From Candidatus Rifleibacteriota bacterium (lineage in GTDB: Bacteria; Muiribacteriota; Ozemobacteria; Ozemobacterales; Ozemobacteraceae): a DNA stretch of 64,000 nucleotides. A program made the translations under genes and the position numbers. This document shows positions 1 through 8,058 of this stretch, piece by piece. The stretch spans positions 91,717 through 155,716 of the forward strand of contig JAAYVD010000117.1 in the NCBI GenBank assembly GCA_012517355.1, in the 5' to 3' direction. Below the pieces are notes generated by a model that saw only the letters and a list, made by a program, of their open reading frames with translations, was not told where the DNA came from and made no database searches. The first letter of the stretch is position 1. The number at the start of each line of letters is the position of its first letter.

Positions 1-1125
1 ATTTCCGGAGTGGTCCTCGACAGCCGCACCCTCGTCGGGATCGGGGGGGTCAGCGTCACGGCCACCACGGGCGAAGAGGATACCCGGTCGAGCAAATTCA
101 CCCTGACCGACTCCACCGGCAACTACTACCTGTCCGACATGCGGGCGGGGGAGTGGTTCGTGTCCTTTGACAAGGTCGGCTATCAGCCCATCAACTCCGA
201 AGACAACGCCACCAATGCCGTCAAAGTGGTGGTGGTCAACAACGAGCATCGCCCAGTACAAGAAGTCAGGATGGTACAGAACTTCACCAATCAATACATC
301 TCCATCAAGGGGATGTTGAAGGACGCGCGTTCCGGCACCCTCATCACCTACGGGAACGTCCAGTTCATCTTCGGCACCCAGGTCTTCAACAACCGGCTGC
401 CCAGCGAGTTCCAGAGCGGGTTCTCGGTGCCTGCCCAGACCGGCGAAATGCCGCTCACCATCAAGGTGGCGGGCTATGACACCTATACCACCACCTTGCC
501 GTCGGGGGTCACCGATCGCGACCTGGGTGTCATCCTCCTGCAGCCCCAGACCTACAAGATCGTCGGGGTCTGGAAGGACGTGCCCGGCTGGGTCTTCGCC
601 GACAACCCGGACGCCCTGATCGTGGCCTACGCCGGCAACCGGGTGGTGGCCACCGCCACCGCCAAAATGGCGGCCCAGTCCTTCGACCTGGCCGGCATTC
701 CGATGGGGACGACCGTTTCCCTCGAATGCACCATCAAGGGATACCGGATGAACGGGGCCATCCAGGTGGTCCCCAACAGCGATTTCCAGGGCGTCATCTA
801 CCAGACCCTGTCGCTCAAGACCAACTTCGCCGCCATCATGCGCGACGTCCGGGTCGTGGTCAACGGGACCTCCCTCAGCAACAACGACCGGGTCGGCGCC
901 TACTGCAACGAAACCGGCACCATGTGGCCCGCCACCATCGTGACGGGCGGCACCCTCGGGTTCGGGGTGCCCCAGGTCATCGACCTGGGCATCAACCAGG
1001 TGCCGACCGGTTACACCCTGTCCTTCACGGGATACATCGTCGAGGATGGTCGCTCGATCACGGTCTCGGCCCGCATCAACGATGACGGCACGGATCCCCA
1101 GGTCGTCACCATCCCCGTCAGCTGA
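1..1125 (+). CDS. Surface protein with carboxypeptidase-regulatory-like (Ig-like) domains, 5' partial
   Basis: The reading frame is open from the first base of the window, so the N-terminus lies upstream. About 374 codons remain before TGA. The visible start is a typical carboxypeptidase-D regulatory-like beta domain. It begins with a GxV-D-x-R-T pattern, has a middle stretch of the form TDSTGNYYLSDM, and ends with a KVGYQP turn. A second, more divergent copy follows at roughly residues 95-175 (SIKGMLKDARSGTLITYGNV), and further beta-rich sequence fills the rest. Such domains usually occur in secreted or outer-membrane-anchored proteins with structural or binding roles, and no enzyme motif is seen. 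The next gene, a lipoprotein with the same domain type, starts 38 bp downstream, so the two are probably co-transcribed. The exact role is unknown. Confidence 0.75.
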   Translation: MSGVVLDSRTLVGIGGVSVTATTGEEDTRSSKFTLTDSTGNYYLSDMRAGEWFVSFDKVGYQPINSEDNATNAVKVVVVNNEHRPVQEVRMVQNFTNQYISIKGMLKDARSGTLITYGNVQFIFGTQVFNNRLPSEFQSGFSVPAQTGEMPLTIKVAGYDTYTTTLPSGVTDRDLGVILLQPQTYKIVGVWKDVPGWVFADNPDALIVAYAGNRVVATATAKMAAQSFDLAGIPMGTTVSLECTIKGYRMNGAIQVVPNSDFQGVIYQTLSLKTNFAAIMRDVRVVVNGTSLSNNDRVGAYCNETGTMWPATIVTGGTLGFGVPQVIDLGINQVPTGYTLSFTGYIVEDGRSITVSARINDDGTDPQVVTIPVS

Positions 1126-1163
1126 TCGCAATGAAACGGGAAACCGACAGGAGGTTGAACGTC

Positions 1164-2597
1164 ATGACTATTCGCAGGTGGGGTGGCTGGTTGCTGGCCA
1201 TCCTGGGAGTAACGGTCACCCTGGCCCTGGGCTGCGAAAAGGGCGCCCTGGGGGTCAAAAAGTCCACCCTGACCGGCCGGGTCGTCGATGCCGACTCCCC
1301 GACCACCCCGGTCGTCGGGGCCCGGGTCATGGTGTTCTCCCCCGAGGCCGTGTCCGACGCCGCCCTGGCCCTTGGGCAGAACTACGCCACCGTCACCGGT
1401 GCCGACGGGCGCTTCCTTTTCGAAGGGCTGGCCCCCGACAAGCTGTTCCTGGAAATCGAGGCTGCCGGCTACAACCGGATGATCTACCCCGACACGGTGG
1501 CCACCCCGACCCTCTCGATCACCTCGTTCTGGCTGCCCCCGGACACCACCCTGGACCTCGGAACCCTCAAGATGAAGCCGATCGCCAACCCCCTGAAGGT
1601 CTCGACCATCACGGTCAAGGGGAAGATCCTGGACGGCAAGAGCAAGGACGAGCTGGCCGACAACACTGTTCTGAGCATGTATTTCGACGGCCGGAAATTC
1701 CAGGACCGCGATATCACCTATGCCGAATTCAAAGCCGGCCTGAGCCTGGCCGCCAAGCTTGGGGACTACGACCTGACCATCATCACCCCCAACTACTCCA
1801 CCTACAAGAATTCCAACGATCCTGACAACACCATCAACGGCCGGGTGGACAACGTCCTCAACATCGTGCTGACGCCGATTTCCTATAGCGTGCGCGTGAC
1901 CCTGCAGAACAAGCCCTTCTACATGAACGACGCCGCTCGCGAACTCGACGACAACGACTTCAAACTGGTCCAGCGCCAAAAGTGCACCCTCACCATCACC
2001 AGCGCCAACCGGGTGGACCCCACCAAGCCCAAGATCCTGGCCACCGATGTGGTGGATCTCGACCCCTACGAGCCCGAGAGCGTCCTGTCGGGCATCTCCC
2101 TGCCCGCTTCGTTGACCGTGCTCCTGTCGGGATACCGCGAGATCAACCTGGCCATCCCCTATTCCCCCGACACCCAGGGCGTCATCGCCATGAAGCTCGA
2201 CCTGAACGGCCCCATCTTCGAAACCGCCAAGATCACCCGCAACACCGTGTTCTACCTGAACCCGAAGGCCGAGTCCGACGTCAACAACCAGCTCCATCTC
2301 CGCACCACCGCCAACACCCTGATCCGGTGCCTCGGCCAGGAATGGGGGCAAGCCGCCCTCAACACCATCGATGCCAATGCCGCGGTTCCGGTCTTCCGGC
2401 CTCTCCCCTGCGGGTACATCCTGCCTTTCGACATCTACACGGAGGTCGGGACCAACCCGGTCGCCCTCTCCCCCTTCAACTACCAGAACTTCTACTACAT
2501 CGATCCCGTCCTGGTGCCTTCACCCACGCAGAATGCCACCTTCACCGCGCACCTCATGATCTCCAAGACCGACCCCTACCTCGTCAAACCAGACTGA
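1164..2597 (+). CDS. Lipoprotein with carboxypeptidase-regulatory-like domains
   Basis: This is a 477-residue protein if translation starts at the ATG at 1164. I chose that ATG over an in-frame one at 1131 because AGGAGGT (1149-1155) sits 8 bp ahead of it and a signal peptide follows at once. The N-terminus is a lipoprotein signal, MTIRR then a hydrophobic run ending in the lipobox LALGC, with Cys24 the likely lipidated residue. Residues about 35-110 form a regulatory-like beta domain (STLTGRVVDADSP ... DGRFLFEGLAP ... AAGYN). At least one further beta-rich domain begins near residue 145 (TITVKGKILDGKSKDE). No catalytic motif is visible. Together with the gene upstream it probably forms a small surface-protein operon, closed by the hairpin at 2614-2645. 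Confidence 0.7.
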   Translation: MTIRRWGGWLLAILGVTVTLALGCEKGALGVKKSTLTGRVVDADSPTTPVVGARVMVFSPEAVSDAALALGQNYATVTGADGRFLFEGLAPDKLFLEIEAAGYNRMIYPDTVATPTLSITSFWLPPDTTLDLGTLKMKPIANPLKVSTITVKGKILDGKSKDELADNTVLSMYFDGRKFQDRDITYAEFKAGLSLAAKLGDYDLTIITPNYSTYKNSNDPDNTINGRVDNVLNIVLTPISYSVRVTLQNKPFYMNDAARELDDNDFKLVQRQKCTLTITSANRVDPTKPKILATDVVDLDPYEPESVLSGISLPASLTVLLSGYREINLAIPYSPDTQGVIAMKLDLNGPIFETAKITRNTVFYLNPKAESDVNNQLHLRTTANTLIRCLGQEWGQAALNTIDANAAVPVFRPLPCGYILPFDIYTEVGTNPVALSPFNYQNFYYIDPVLVPSPTQNATFTAHLMISKTDPYLVKPD

Positions 2598-2613
2598 TCC
2601 TCACAGACACCAG

Positions 2614-2645
2614 ACCGGGGCGGGAAGCTTGCTTCCCGCCCCGGT
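2614..2645. terminator. Bidirectional hairpin between convergent genes
   Basis: A perfect 15-bp stem (2614-2628 with 2631-2645) with a 2-nt TT centre lies between the stop of the + strand lipoprotein gene and the stop of deoB on the - strand. Neither side has a long T-run, so termination strength is uncertain, but position and symmetry fit a shared terminator. Confidence 0.6.
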
Positions 2646-2674
2646 TCCGTCGTGGGGGTCTTCCGGCCTCGCGG

Positions 2675-3829
2675 TCAGTTGAACGGGGTGCCGGTGGGGT
2701 AGGGGACCTCCAGGTGGCGGGCCACCGAGGCGGCGACGTCCCAGAAACCCTGGCGGATGCCCAGGTCGCGGCCCGGGCGGCCCTTCTGATACGACAGCAG
2801 GAAAGGATACTCGCGGGTGTGGTCGCTGCCCCGGTAGGTCGGGTCGCAGCCGTGGTCGGCGGTGAGGATCAGCAGGTCGTCAGCGGTCAGCCGGGCCAGG
2901 AACCCGCCGAGCCAGCGGTCGAAATCCTCGAGGGCCTTCTTGTACCCGGCAGTGTCGCGGCGATGGCCGAAAACCATGTCGGTGTCGACCAGGTTGGTGA
3001 AGATGAACCCGTCCTTCACCTGGTCGAGGGCGGCCATCGTCTTGCGCATGCCGTCGTCGTTGCCCTCGGTGCCGACGTGCGGGTCGACCCCGCGGCCGGC
3101 GAAGATGTCGTAGATCTTGCCGATGCCGTAGGTCGGGATCTTCCTGGCGTGCAGCACGTCGAGCAGGGTCTCGCCGCTGGGCGGCAGGCTGAAGTCGTGC
3201 CGGTGCGCCGTCCGCTTGTAGGCGCCGGAGGTGCCGACGAACGGCCGGGCGATGACGCGGCCCACCGCCATGTCGGGCGGTTGCAGCATGGCCCGGGCGG
3301 TCTCGCACATCTTGTACAACTCGGGAAGGGGTATCACTTCCTCGTGGGCCGCGATCTGGAAGACCGAGTCGGCCGAGGTGTAGACGATCGGTTTCCCCGT
3401 CTTCACGTGCTCGTCGCCCAGCTTCATGATGATCTCGGTGCCCGAGGCGGGGTAGTTGCCGATGGTCGGGCGGCCGATCGCCTGCTCGAACCTCGCCAGC
3501 CAGTCTTTGGGGAACCCCTCGGGATACACGGGGAAGGGGAACTCGATGCGGATGCCCATCAGCTCCCAGTGGCCGGTCGTGGTGTCCTTGCCGGGCGAGA
3601 GCTCGTGGAGTTTCCCCCAGGAACCCTCGGCCTGGGGGACGGGGGGAACACCGGTCAGGGGCGTGATGTTGCCCAGGCCAAGCCGACCCATGGTGGGAAG
3701 GTGCAGGCCGCCGGTGGCCTTGGCCAGGTTGGGCAGGGTGCCCGACCCGACGTCGCCGTACTGGGCGGCATCGGGCATGGCCCCGATGCCGACACTGTCG
3801 AGAACGATGCAGATAGCGCGCTTGCTCAC
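2675..3829 (-). CDS. deoB: Phosphopentomutase (BMC operon)
   Basis: DeoB interconverts (deoxy)ribose-1-phosphate and (deoxy)ribose-5-phosphate in nucleoside breakdown. It is a metal-dependent member of the alkaline phosphatase superfamily. The 384-residue product is normal length for the family. It opens with the family signature RAICIVLDSVGIGAMPDA, in which the first metal-binding Asp is visible. It carries TTTGHWELMG around the phosphorylated Thr, NLVDTDMVFGHRRD in the cap-core junction, and the metal site LTADHGCDPT near residues 315-325. The start is GTG at 3829, with AGGAGG about 7 bp upstream. It is the last gene of the BMC operon, 80 bp after rpiB. Here it probably supplies ribose- or deoxyribose-5-phosphate to the compartment pathway. 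Whether it is itself encapsulated cannot be told. Confidence 0.92.
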   Translation of the reverse strand: MSKRAICIVLDSVGIGAMPDAAQYGDVGSGTLPNLAKATGGLHLPTMGRLGLGNITPLTGVPPVPQAEGSWGKLHELSPGKDTTTGHWELMGIRIEFPFPVYPEGFPKDWLARFEQAIGRPTIGNYPASGTEIIMKLGDEHVKTGKPIVYTSADSVFQIAAHEEVIPLPELYKMCETARAMLQPPDMAVGRVIARPFVGTSGAYKRTAHRHDFSLPPSGETLLDVLHARKIPTYGIGKIYDIFAGRGVDPHVGTEGNDDGMRKTMAALDQVKDGFIFTNLVDTDMVFGHRRDTAGYKKALEDFDRWLGGFLARLTADDLLILTADHGCDPTYRGSDHTREYPFLLSYQKGRPGRDLGIRQGFWDVAASVARHLEVPYPTGTPFN

Positions 3830-3848
3830 GTCGAGACCTCCTGTTGCC

Positions 3849-3874
3849 GCGGATGAACGCGGATGAACGCAGAT
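3849..3874. repeat. Tandem 10-mer GGATGAACGC (two copies)
   Basis: In the gap between rpiB and deoB the 10-mer GGATGAACGC occurs twice in tandem (3851-3860, 3861-3870), preceded by GC and followed by AGAT. From general experience this word resembles short dispersed repeats scattered between genes in several bacterial groups. Only this one occurrence is seen in the window, so the repeat family is inferred. Confidence 0.45.
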
Positions 3875-3909
3875 CTATGGGCGAAAAAGGCGGCGAGGAA
3901 ATCCCCGGG

Positions 3910-4374
3910 TCATTCCCGCCGGTCATCTCCGGACAGCCGCTCCAGCCTCGTGATCTTGGCCACGCGGGCGGCGTGGCGGCCGGGGGCGGGCGGGGTTTCG
4001 AGCCAGAGATCGACGATCTGTTTCGCCAGGCCGGGGCCGATGACCATGCTGCCGAGGGTCAGCACGTTGGCATGGTTGTGCTCGCGGCTGTTGCGGGCCG
4101 TGTAGAGATCGTTGCAGCAGGCGGCGCGCACGCCCCGCACCTTGTTGGCGGCCATGCAGGACCCGACGCCGGCCCCGTCGACGACGATGCCCAGGGTGTG
4201 CTCGTTGGCCGCCACCGCGCTCGCCACGAGGAAGGCGATGTCGGGATAATCGACCGGGTCGGTCGAAAAGGCTCCGACGTCCTCGAGCACCAGGTTCCTG
4301 GCCGTCAGGTGCTTCTTCAGTTCCTCTTTCAGCGGGAACCCGCCGTGGTCGGCGCCGATGACGATGCGTGGCAT
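3910..4374 (-). CDS. rpiB: RpiB/LacAB-family sugar-phosphate isomerase, BMC-associated
   Basis: This 154-residue protein of the RpiB/LacAB family would isomerise ribose-5-phosphate and ribulose-5-phosphate or a related sugar phosphate. The N-terminal MPRIVIGADHGG, the anion-binding GAGVGSCMAANK and the conserved NSREHNHANVLTLG and GRHAARVAKI blocks are all present. The start is the ATG at 4374, which forms a TGATG overlap with the stop of the BMC-T gene; GGGAG lies 9 bp upstream inside that gene. In E. coli-type RpiB the catalytic base is a Cys at position 66. Here residue 66 is Asp (VVDGAGVG) and a Cys is found at 73. Chemistry may therefore differ or use another acid, so the substrate is less certain than the fold. 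RpiB homologues are known members of sugar-phosphate-utilising BMC loci. Confidence 0.85.
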   Translation of the reverse strand: MPRIVIGADHGGFPLKEELKKHLTARNLVLEDVGAFSTDPVDYPDIAFLVASAVAANEHTLGIVVDGAGVGSCMAANKVRGVRAACCNDLYTARNSREHNHANVLTLGSMVIGPGLAKQIVDLWLETPPAPGRHAARVAKITRLERLSGDDRRE

Positions 4375-4934
4375 CACAGATACTCCCGGAACAGTTCTTC
4401 GCGGGGCCGCGGGATGACCACCGTGGCGACCACCTGGCCTCGCCCCTCGAGGATGCCCAGGCCGGCGGCCACTCCGGCCTCGACGGCGGCCACGTCGCCG
4501 GTGATCGTGTAGAAGCCCTTGCCGCCGATGGCCATGGCCAGCCGGATCTCGCACAGGTCTACGGCAGCCGCCTTGGCCGAGGCGTCGGCGGCCAGGATGG
4601 TGGACACCACGTCGAACGACTCGACCACGCCCAGGGCTCCGGTGGTGGGCACCGTGTTGGTGGCGGTCATGGCGGGGTAGATCTGGGGATGCAGGTTGGG
4701 GATCACCAGGTCGTTGACCAGGTAGCCCTGCCCGACCCGGATGCCGGCGGCCACGCTGGCCTCGACCGCCGCCACGTCGCCCCAGACCAGGACCATGTAT
4801 TTGCCCGGGCAGATGGTGCGCGCCAGGACCAGCTCGACCGTGGCCGCCTTCAGCATCGTGTCGGTGGTGAGGTAGCCCGTGGCGATGCTCGACAGCTCGA
4901 TCAGGCCGATGGCGTGGTGGGAAATCGTCGTCAT
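4374..4934 (-). CDS. pduT: BMC-T trimeric shell protein, PduT-like with Fe-S pore cysteine
   Basis: This is a shell protein of 186 residues with two fused BMC domains (about 1-90 and 95-186), the architecture of pseudohexameric BMC-T trimers. Both domains show the BMC pattern of an AIGLIE-like or ALGVVE-like strand, and both contain GDVAAVEA. The first-domain pore loop reads TICPGKY with Cys42. In PduT the equivalent Cys of the three subunits holds a [4Fe-4S] cluster at the trimer centre and works with PduS in electron transfer across the shell. A PduS-like gene lies directly upstream, 7 bp away, which supports this pairing. GAGGGAG precedes the ATG. The Fe-S role is inferred from that residue and its neighbour. 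Confidence 0.9.
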   Translation of the reverse strand: MTTISHHAIGLIELSSIATGYLTTDTMLKAATVELVLARTICPGKYMVLVWGDVAAVEASVAAGIRVGQGYLVNDLVIPNLHPQIYPAMTATNTVPTTGALGVVESFDVVSTILAADASAKAAAVDLCEIRLAMAIGGKGFYTITGDVAAVEAGVAAGLGILEGRGQVVATVVIPRPREELFREYL

Positions 4935-4941
4935 GGGATGG

Positions 4942-6255
4942 TCACTCCCTCACGATGGTGATGGCGTCGGCCGACACGTCGGACACCCGGCCGCTGATCG
5001 AGGCGTGGAGGGTGGCCCCCAGCTTCTTTTCGGGGATGGCGCCGATCTTCTGCCCCGCCTGGACGCGGTCGCCCGGCTTGACCAGCGGCAGGGAGGGAGC
5101 CCCGATGTGCATCTTCAGAGGCAGCCGGACCCGTTCGACCCGCAGCTCGACGGGGGTCAGCGGCGCCTTGCGGTCGTAGTCGAGCAGACCGATCTTCTTC
5201 AGCAGACGGTCGATGCTGACCCGGCGGGCGGGCCGCATCGGGTGGACCGCTGGCGCCCCCTGCCAGTCGGTCAGCTTGACCCCGCGGGCGAGGTGGGCCT
5301 TCTTGGCGGCCATGGCCATTTCGCGCGGGGGAAGGTCTTCGGGACAGGAGAACAGGGAACAAAGCCCGCATTCGCTGCAGAAGACCGACTCGACCGAGTA
5401 GTTCTGGTCGTTGAAGGCTGCCAGCTGGGCGGTGCGCATGGCCTTGTGCGGTTTGATCGGGTAGCCGAGCAGGGCCCGCGGGCAGAGCTCGGTGCAGTCG
5501 GTGCACTGGTCGCAGGCCGAGCGGGCGATGCGGCTGTTGTCCTTCTGAGGCCGGCCCATCCTGCGGGTCAGCGGGTGGTCGGAGGGCAGGGCGATCAACC
5601 CGCCGCAGGTCTTGGTGACCACCTGCCGGTCGACGTCGTCGACCAGCCGGCCCATCATCGGGCCCCCGTCGATCACCGTCAACCCCGCCAGGTCGCGCAG
5701 GCCGGCCAGCGACAGGGCTTCCCGCATCGTGATGCCGACCGGCACCTCGACCGTGAGGGGGTGGGGAACCTTGCCGGTGACCGTGAGCGACTTCGTGATC
5801 ATCGGCTGGCCGCGGCCCAGCAACAGCAGGGTCTCCACGTTGCTGACCACGCACCCGATGTTCAGAGGGATGCCGCCGAACGGGATCAGCCGCCCGGAAG
5901 CCTCGTAGACCAGTTCGTATTCGTCGCCGGCCGGATAGAAGTCGCCGAGCGGCAACAGCTTGATGCGGGGGTCGTCGATCGCCTTTCCGAGGTGATCGAG
6001 CAGCGTCCCGTATTTCTTCTTGACCCCGATCAGGCCTTGTTTCGCCTGGGTCAGGTCGAGAGCGGCCCGCAGGCCCTTCAGGAAATCGGCGGTGTGATGC
6101 TTGAGCAGTTCCTTGTCTTTGTGTAGGAGCGGCTCGCACTCAGCCCCGTTGACGATGAGAAAGTCGATGTTGCGGGCGGCCAGCTTGACGTGGGTGGGGA
6201 AACCCGCCCCGCCGCATCCGACGATGCCGAGTTCCTCGATGGGCCGTTCGCGCAT
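4942..6255 (-). CDS. pduS: PduS/RnfC-like Fe-S flavoprotein oxidoreductase (BMC electron transfer)
   Basis: The product (437 residues from the ATG at 6255) resembles PduS and RnfC. Residues 10-45 contain GIVGCGGAGFPTHVKLA and NGAECEP, the NADH/FMN-binding start of the family. An SLBB-like domain lies near 155-210. Two ferredoxin-type clusters are bound by C248, C251, C254, C258 and by C293, C296, C299, C304. A barrel-sandwich tail follows from about 385 (MHIGAPSLPLVKPGDRVQAG). In Pdu compartments PduS moves electrons for cofactor recycling and partners PduT, whose homologue is the next gene. Here it may reoxidise or export reducing equivalents made by the aldehyde dehydrogenase. The start lies 17 bp after the dehydrogenase stop. 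The frame stays open further upstream, but only within the dehydrogenase gene. Confidence 0.88.
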   Translation of the reverse strand: MRERPIEELGIVGCGGAGFPTHVKLAARNIDFLIVNGAECEPLLHKDKELLKHHTADFLKGLRAALDLTQAKQGLIGVKKKYGTLLDHLGKAIDDPRIKLLPLGDFYPAGDEYELVYEASGRLIPFGGIPLNIGCVVSNVETLLLLGRGQPMITKSLTVTGKVPHPLTVEVPVGITMREALSLAGLRDLAGLTVIDGGPMMGRLVDDVDRQVVTKTCGGLIALPSDHPLTRRMGRPQKDNSRIARSACDQCTDCTELCPRALLGYPIKPHKAMRTAQLAAFNDQNYSVESVFCSECGLCSLFSCPEDLPPREMAMAAKKAHLARGVKLTDWQGAPAVHPMRPARRVSIDRLLKKIGLLDYDRKAPLTPVELRVERVRLPLKMHIGAPSLPLVKPGDRVQAGQKIGAIPEKKLGATLHASISGRVSDVSADAITIVRE

Positions 6256-6272
6256 GGACGTTGGATCCGTGG

Positions 6273-7691
6273 TCAGACGATGCGGAAGGCGTCGACCAGC
6301 ACGCACCGGCGCTGGCGCGTGAAGGTGCGGGTGCTGGTCAGCCCCTCGCCGGTCGGCGAGGCGATGGTGAAGGTGGTGAACCCTTCCCCGCCCAGGCCCA
6401 GGCCGGCATAGCTCGGCCCGTTCTTCACGAAGATCGAACAGTTGCACCGGACCGCCATCTTGTGCAGGTTGTCGAGGTTCTTGCTGTGCATGACCGCCGT
6501 GTGGTGGTAGCCATGCTCCACCTTGACCGCCAGGTCGATGGCGGCATGCACGTCGCGGACCCGCACCAATGGCACCACCGGCATCAGCATCTCCTCGACC
6601 ACGAAGGGGTGGTCGGGGCCAACCTCGCACAGCACCATCCGGATGTCCTCGGGGACCTTCACGCCGATCGCGTCGAGGATGAAGGAGGCGTTCTTGCCGA
6701 CGAACCCGCGGTGGGGGCCGTGGGTCTTGGGATCGAGGACCGTCTTCTCGAGCTGCAGGATCTCGCGGGCGGATGCCTCATAGGCGCCGCTGGCGCGCAG
6801 GTGCTTCTTGAGATCCTCGGCCACCGACTCGACCACGATGATCTCCTTCTCGGCGATGCACAGGACATTGTTGTCGAGCGTGGCGCCCGAAATGATGTCG
6901 CGGGCCGCCTTCTTCAGGTCGGCGGTCTCGTCGACGACCGCCGGCGGGTTGCCCGGGCCGGCTGCGATGTACTTCTTGCCCGACTTGGCGGCGGCGGCCA
7001 CCACGGCCGGCCCGCCGGTGACGACGAGCAGGCGGATGTCAGGGTGGGTCATCAGCACCTGGGCGGTCTGGATGCTGGGCCTGGCGGTGGTTGTCATCAG
7101 GTTTTCCGGGCCGCCTGCCTCGACCACCGCCTCGTTCAGGATCGAGACGGCGAGCAGGCTGCACCGCGCCGCGGCCGGGTGGGGGCCGAAGACGACGGCG
7201 TTGCCCGCGGCCAGCATGCCGATCGAGTTGCAGATGACCGTCTCGGTCGGGTTGGTCGAGGGGGTGATCGCCCCGATCACCCCGTAGGGGGCCTGCTCGA
7301 CCACCGTCAGGCCATGGTCGCCGGAATAGGCAACCGGCTGCAGGTCCTCAATGCCGGGGGTCTTGGTGATGGCCAGCTTGTTCTTCTGGATCTTGTCGGC
7401 CACGCGGCCGTAGCCCGTCTCCTCGTTGGCGACCCGGGCCAGGTCCTCCACGCGCTCCAGGGCCCGCCGACGCATGGTCTCGATGATGGCCGCCCGCACC
7501 CGCAGCGGGAGTTCCACCAGTTTCCGCTGCGCCTGGCCGGCCGCCCGGATGGCGTCCTCGATGTTCTCGAAGACCCCCTTCTGCCCATGGCCGGGGGCGG
7601 CGGTCGGGGCGGCCAGCGGGGCCCCGGAAGCCTGGACGGCCTTCAGGACCTCCTGGACGATGAGGTTCAGTTCGTCTCTGGAAACGGTCAT
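6273..7691 (-). CDS. pduP: CoA-acylating aldehyde dehydrogenase (PduP/EutE type) with encapsulation peptide
   Basis: This is a 472-residue aldehyde dehydrogenase that oxidises an aldehyde to acyl-CoA with NAD+. The catalytic Cys278 lies in TLDNNVLCIAEKE, the signature of the PduP/EutE subgroup, and PSTNPTETVICNSIG around 144-157 is the NAD/CoA region. The first 20 residues form an amphipathic helix (SRDELNLIVQEVLKAVQ) followed by an Ala/Pro/Gly linker to about residue 38. This matches BMC encapsulation peptides, so the enzyme is probably inside the shell. GGGAGG is 7 bp before the ATG. It is the core enzyme of the locus. Acetaldehyde is the expected substrate if a deoxyribose-phosphate aldolase acts upstream, but propionaldehyde or others cannot be excluded from sequence. 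Confidence 0.92.
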   Translation of the reverse strand: MTVSRDELNLIVQEVLKAVQASGAPLAAPTAAPGHGQKGVFENIEDAIRAAGQAQRKLVELPLRVRAAIIETMRRRALERVEDLARVANEETGYGRVADKIQKNKLAITKTPGIEDLQPVAYSGDHGLTVVEQAPYGVIGAITPSTNPTETVICNSIGMLAAGNAVVFGPHPAAARCSLLAVSILNEAVVEAGGPENLMTTTARPSIQTAQVLMTHPDIRLLVVTGGPAVVAAAAKSGKKYIAAGPGNPPAVVDETADLKKAARDIISGATLDNNVLCIAEKEIIVVESVAEDLKKHLRASGAYEASAREILQLEKTVLDPKTHGPHRGFVGKNASFILDAIGVKVPEDIRMVLCEVGPDHPFVVEEMLMPVVPLVRVRDVHAAIDLAVKVEHGYHHTAVMHSKNLDNLHKMAVRCNCSIFVKNGPSYAGLGLGGEGFTTFTIASPTGEGLTSTRTFTRQRRCVLVDAFRIV

Positions 7692-7754
7692 GATGTTCCT
7701 CCCTGGGCGGGGGCCGGGCGGGGACGAACGGGGGCCGGACCAGGAGCGGGAGCG

Positions 7755-8039
7755 TTACTTCCGGACCCGCTCCTGGTCCATGACCACCGCGTCGACGATG
7801 CCGGCGATCGCGGCATCCACCGGCTTGTTGAGCGTGCGGTCGGTGAGGCGGGCGGAACTGCCGGCGACCAGCAGCACCGTTTCCGCCGCTCCCGACCCGA
7901 CGGCATCGGCGGCGATGACGAACTTGCCGGTCGGCTTGGAATCGATGGTCAACTCCTCGACGACGAGAAGCTTCAAGCCTTCCAGACGCTCATCCTTGCG
8001 GGTGCAGACGACCGTCCCGCAGACGCGGCCGAGATTCAT
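7755..8039 (-). CDS. BMC-P pentameric shell vertex protein (EutN/CcmL family)
   Basis: This small 94-residue protein of the EutN/CcmL family forms pentamers that cap the vertices of the polyhedral shell. The N-terminus MNLGRVCGTVVCTRKDERLEGLKL is typical, as are the central AADAVGSGAAETVLLVAGSSAR segment and the C-terminal strand with DAAIAGIVDAV. Length matches the family. It lies between the BMC-H gene (19 bp gap) and the aldehyde dehydrogenase gene (63 bp gap), on the same strand. A single BMC-P copy is present in the window, enough in principle to close the shell. Confidence 0.92.
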   Translation of the reverse strand: MNLGRVCGTVVCTRKDERLEGLKLLVVEELTIDSKPTGKFVIAADAVGSGAAETVLLVAGSSARLTDRTLNKPVDAAIAGIVDAVVMDQERVRK

Positions 8040-8058
8040 GCCTGCTCAGGCGACCGGC

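Noticed and set aside
1011..2351. Long open frame on the - strand opposite the lipoprotein gene
   Set aside because: Composition is Gly/Val/Asp/Gln-rich, as expected for the complement of G+C-rich codons. No family motif is present, whereas the + strand frame has a signal peptide, lipobox and domain pattern.
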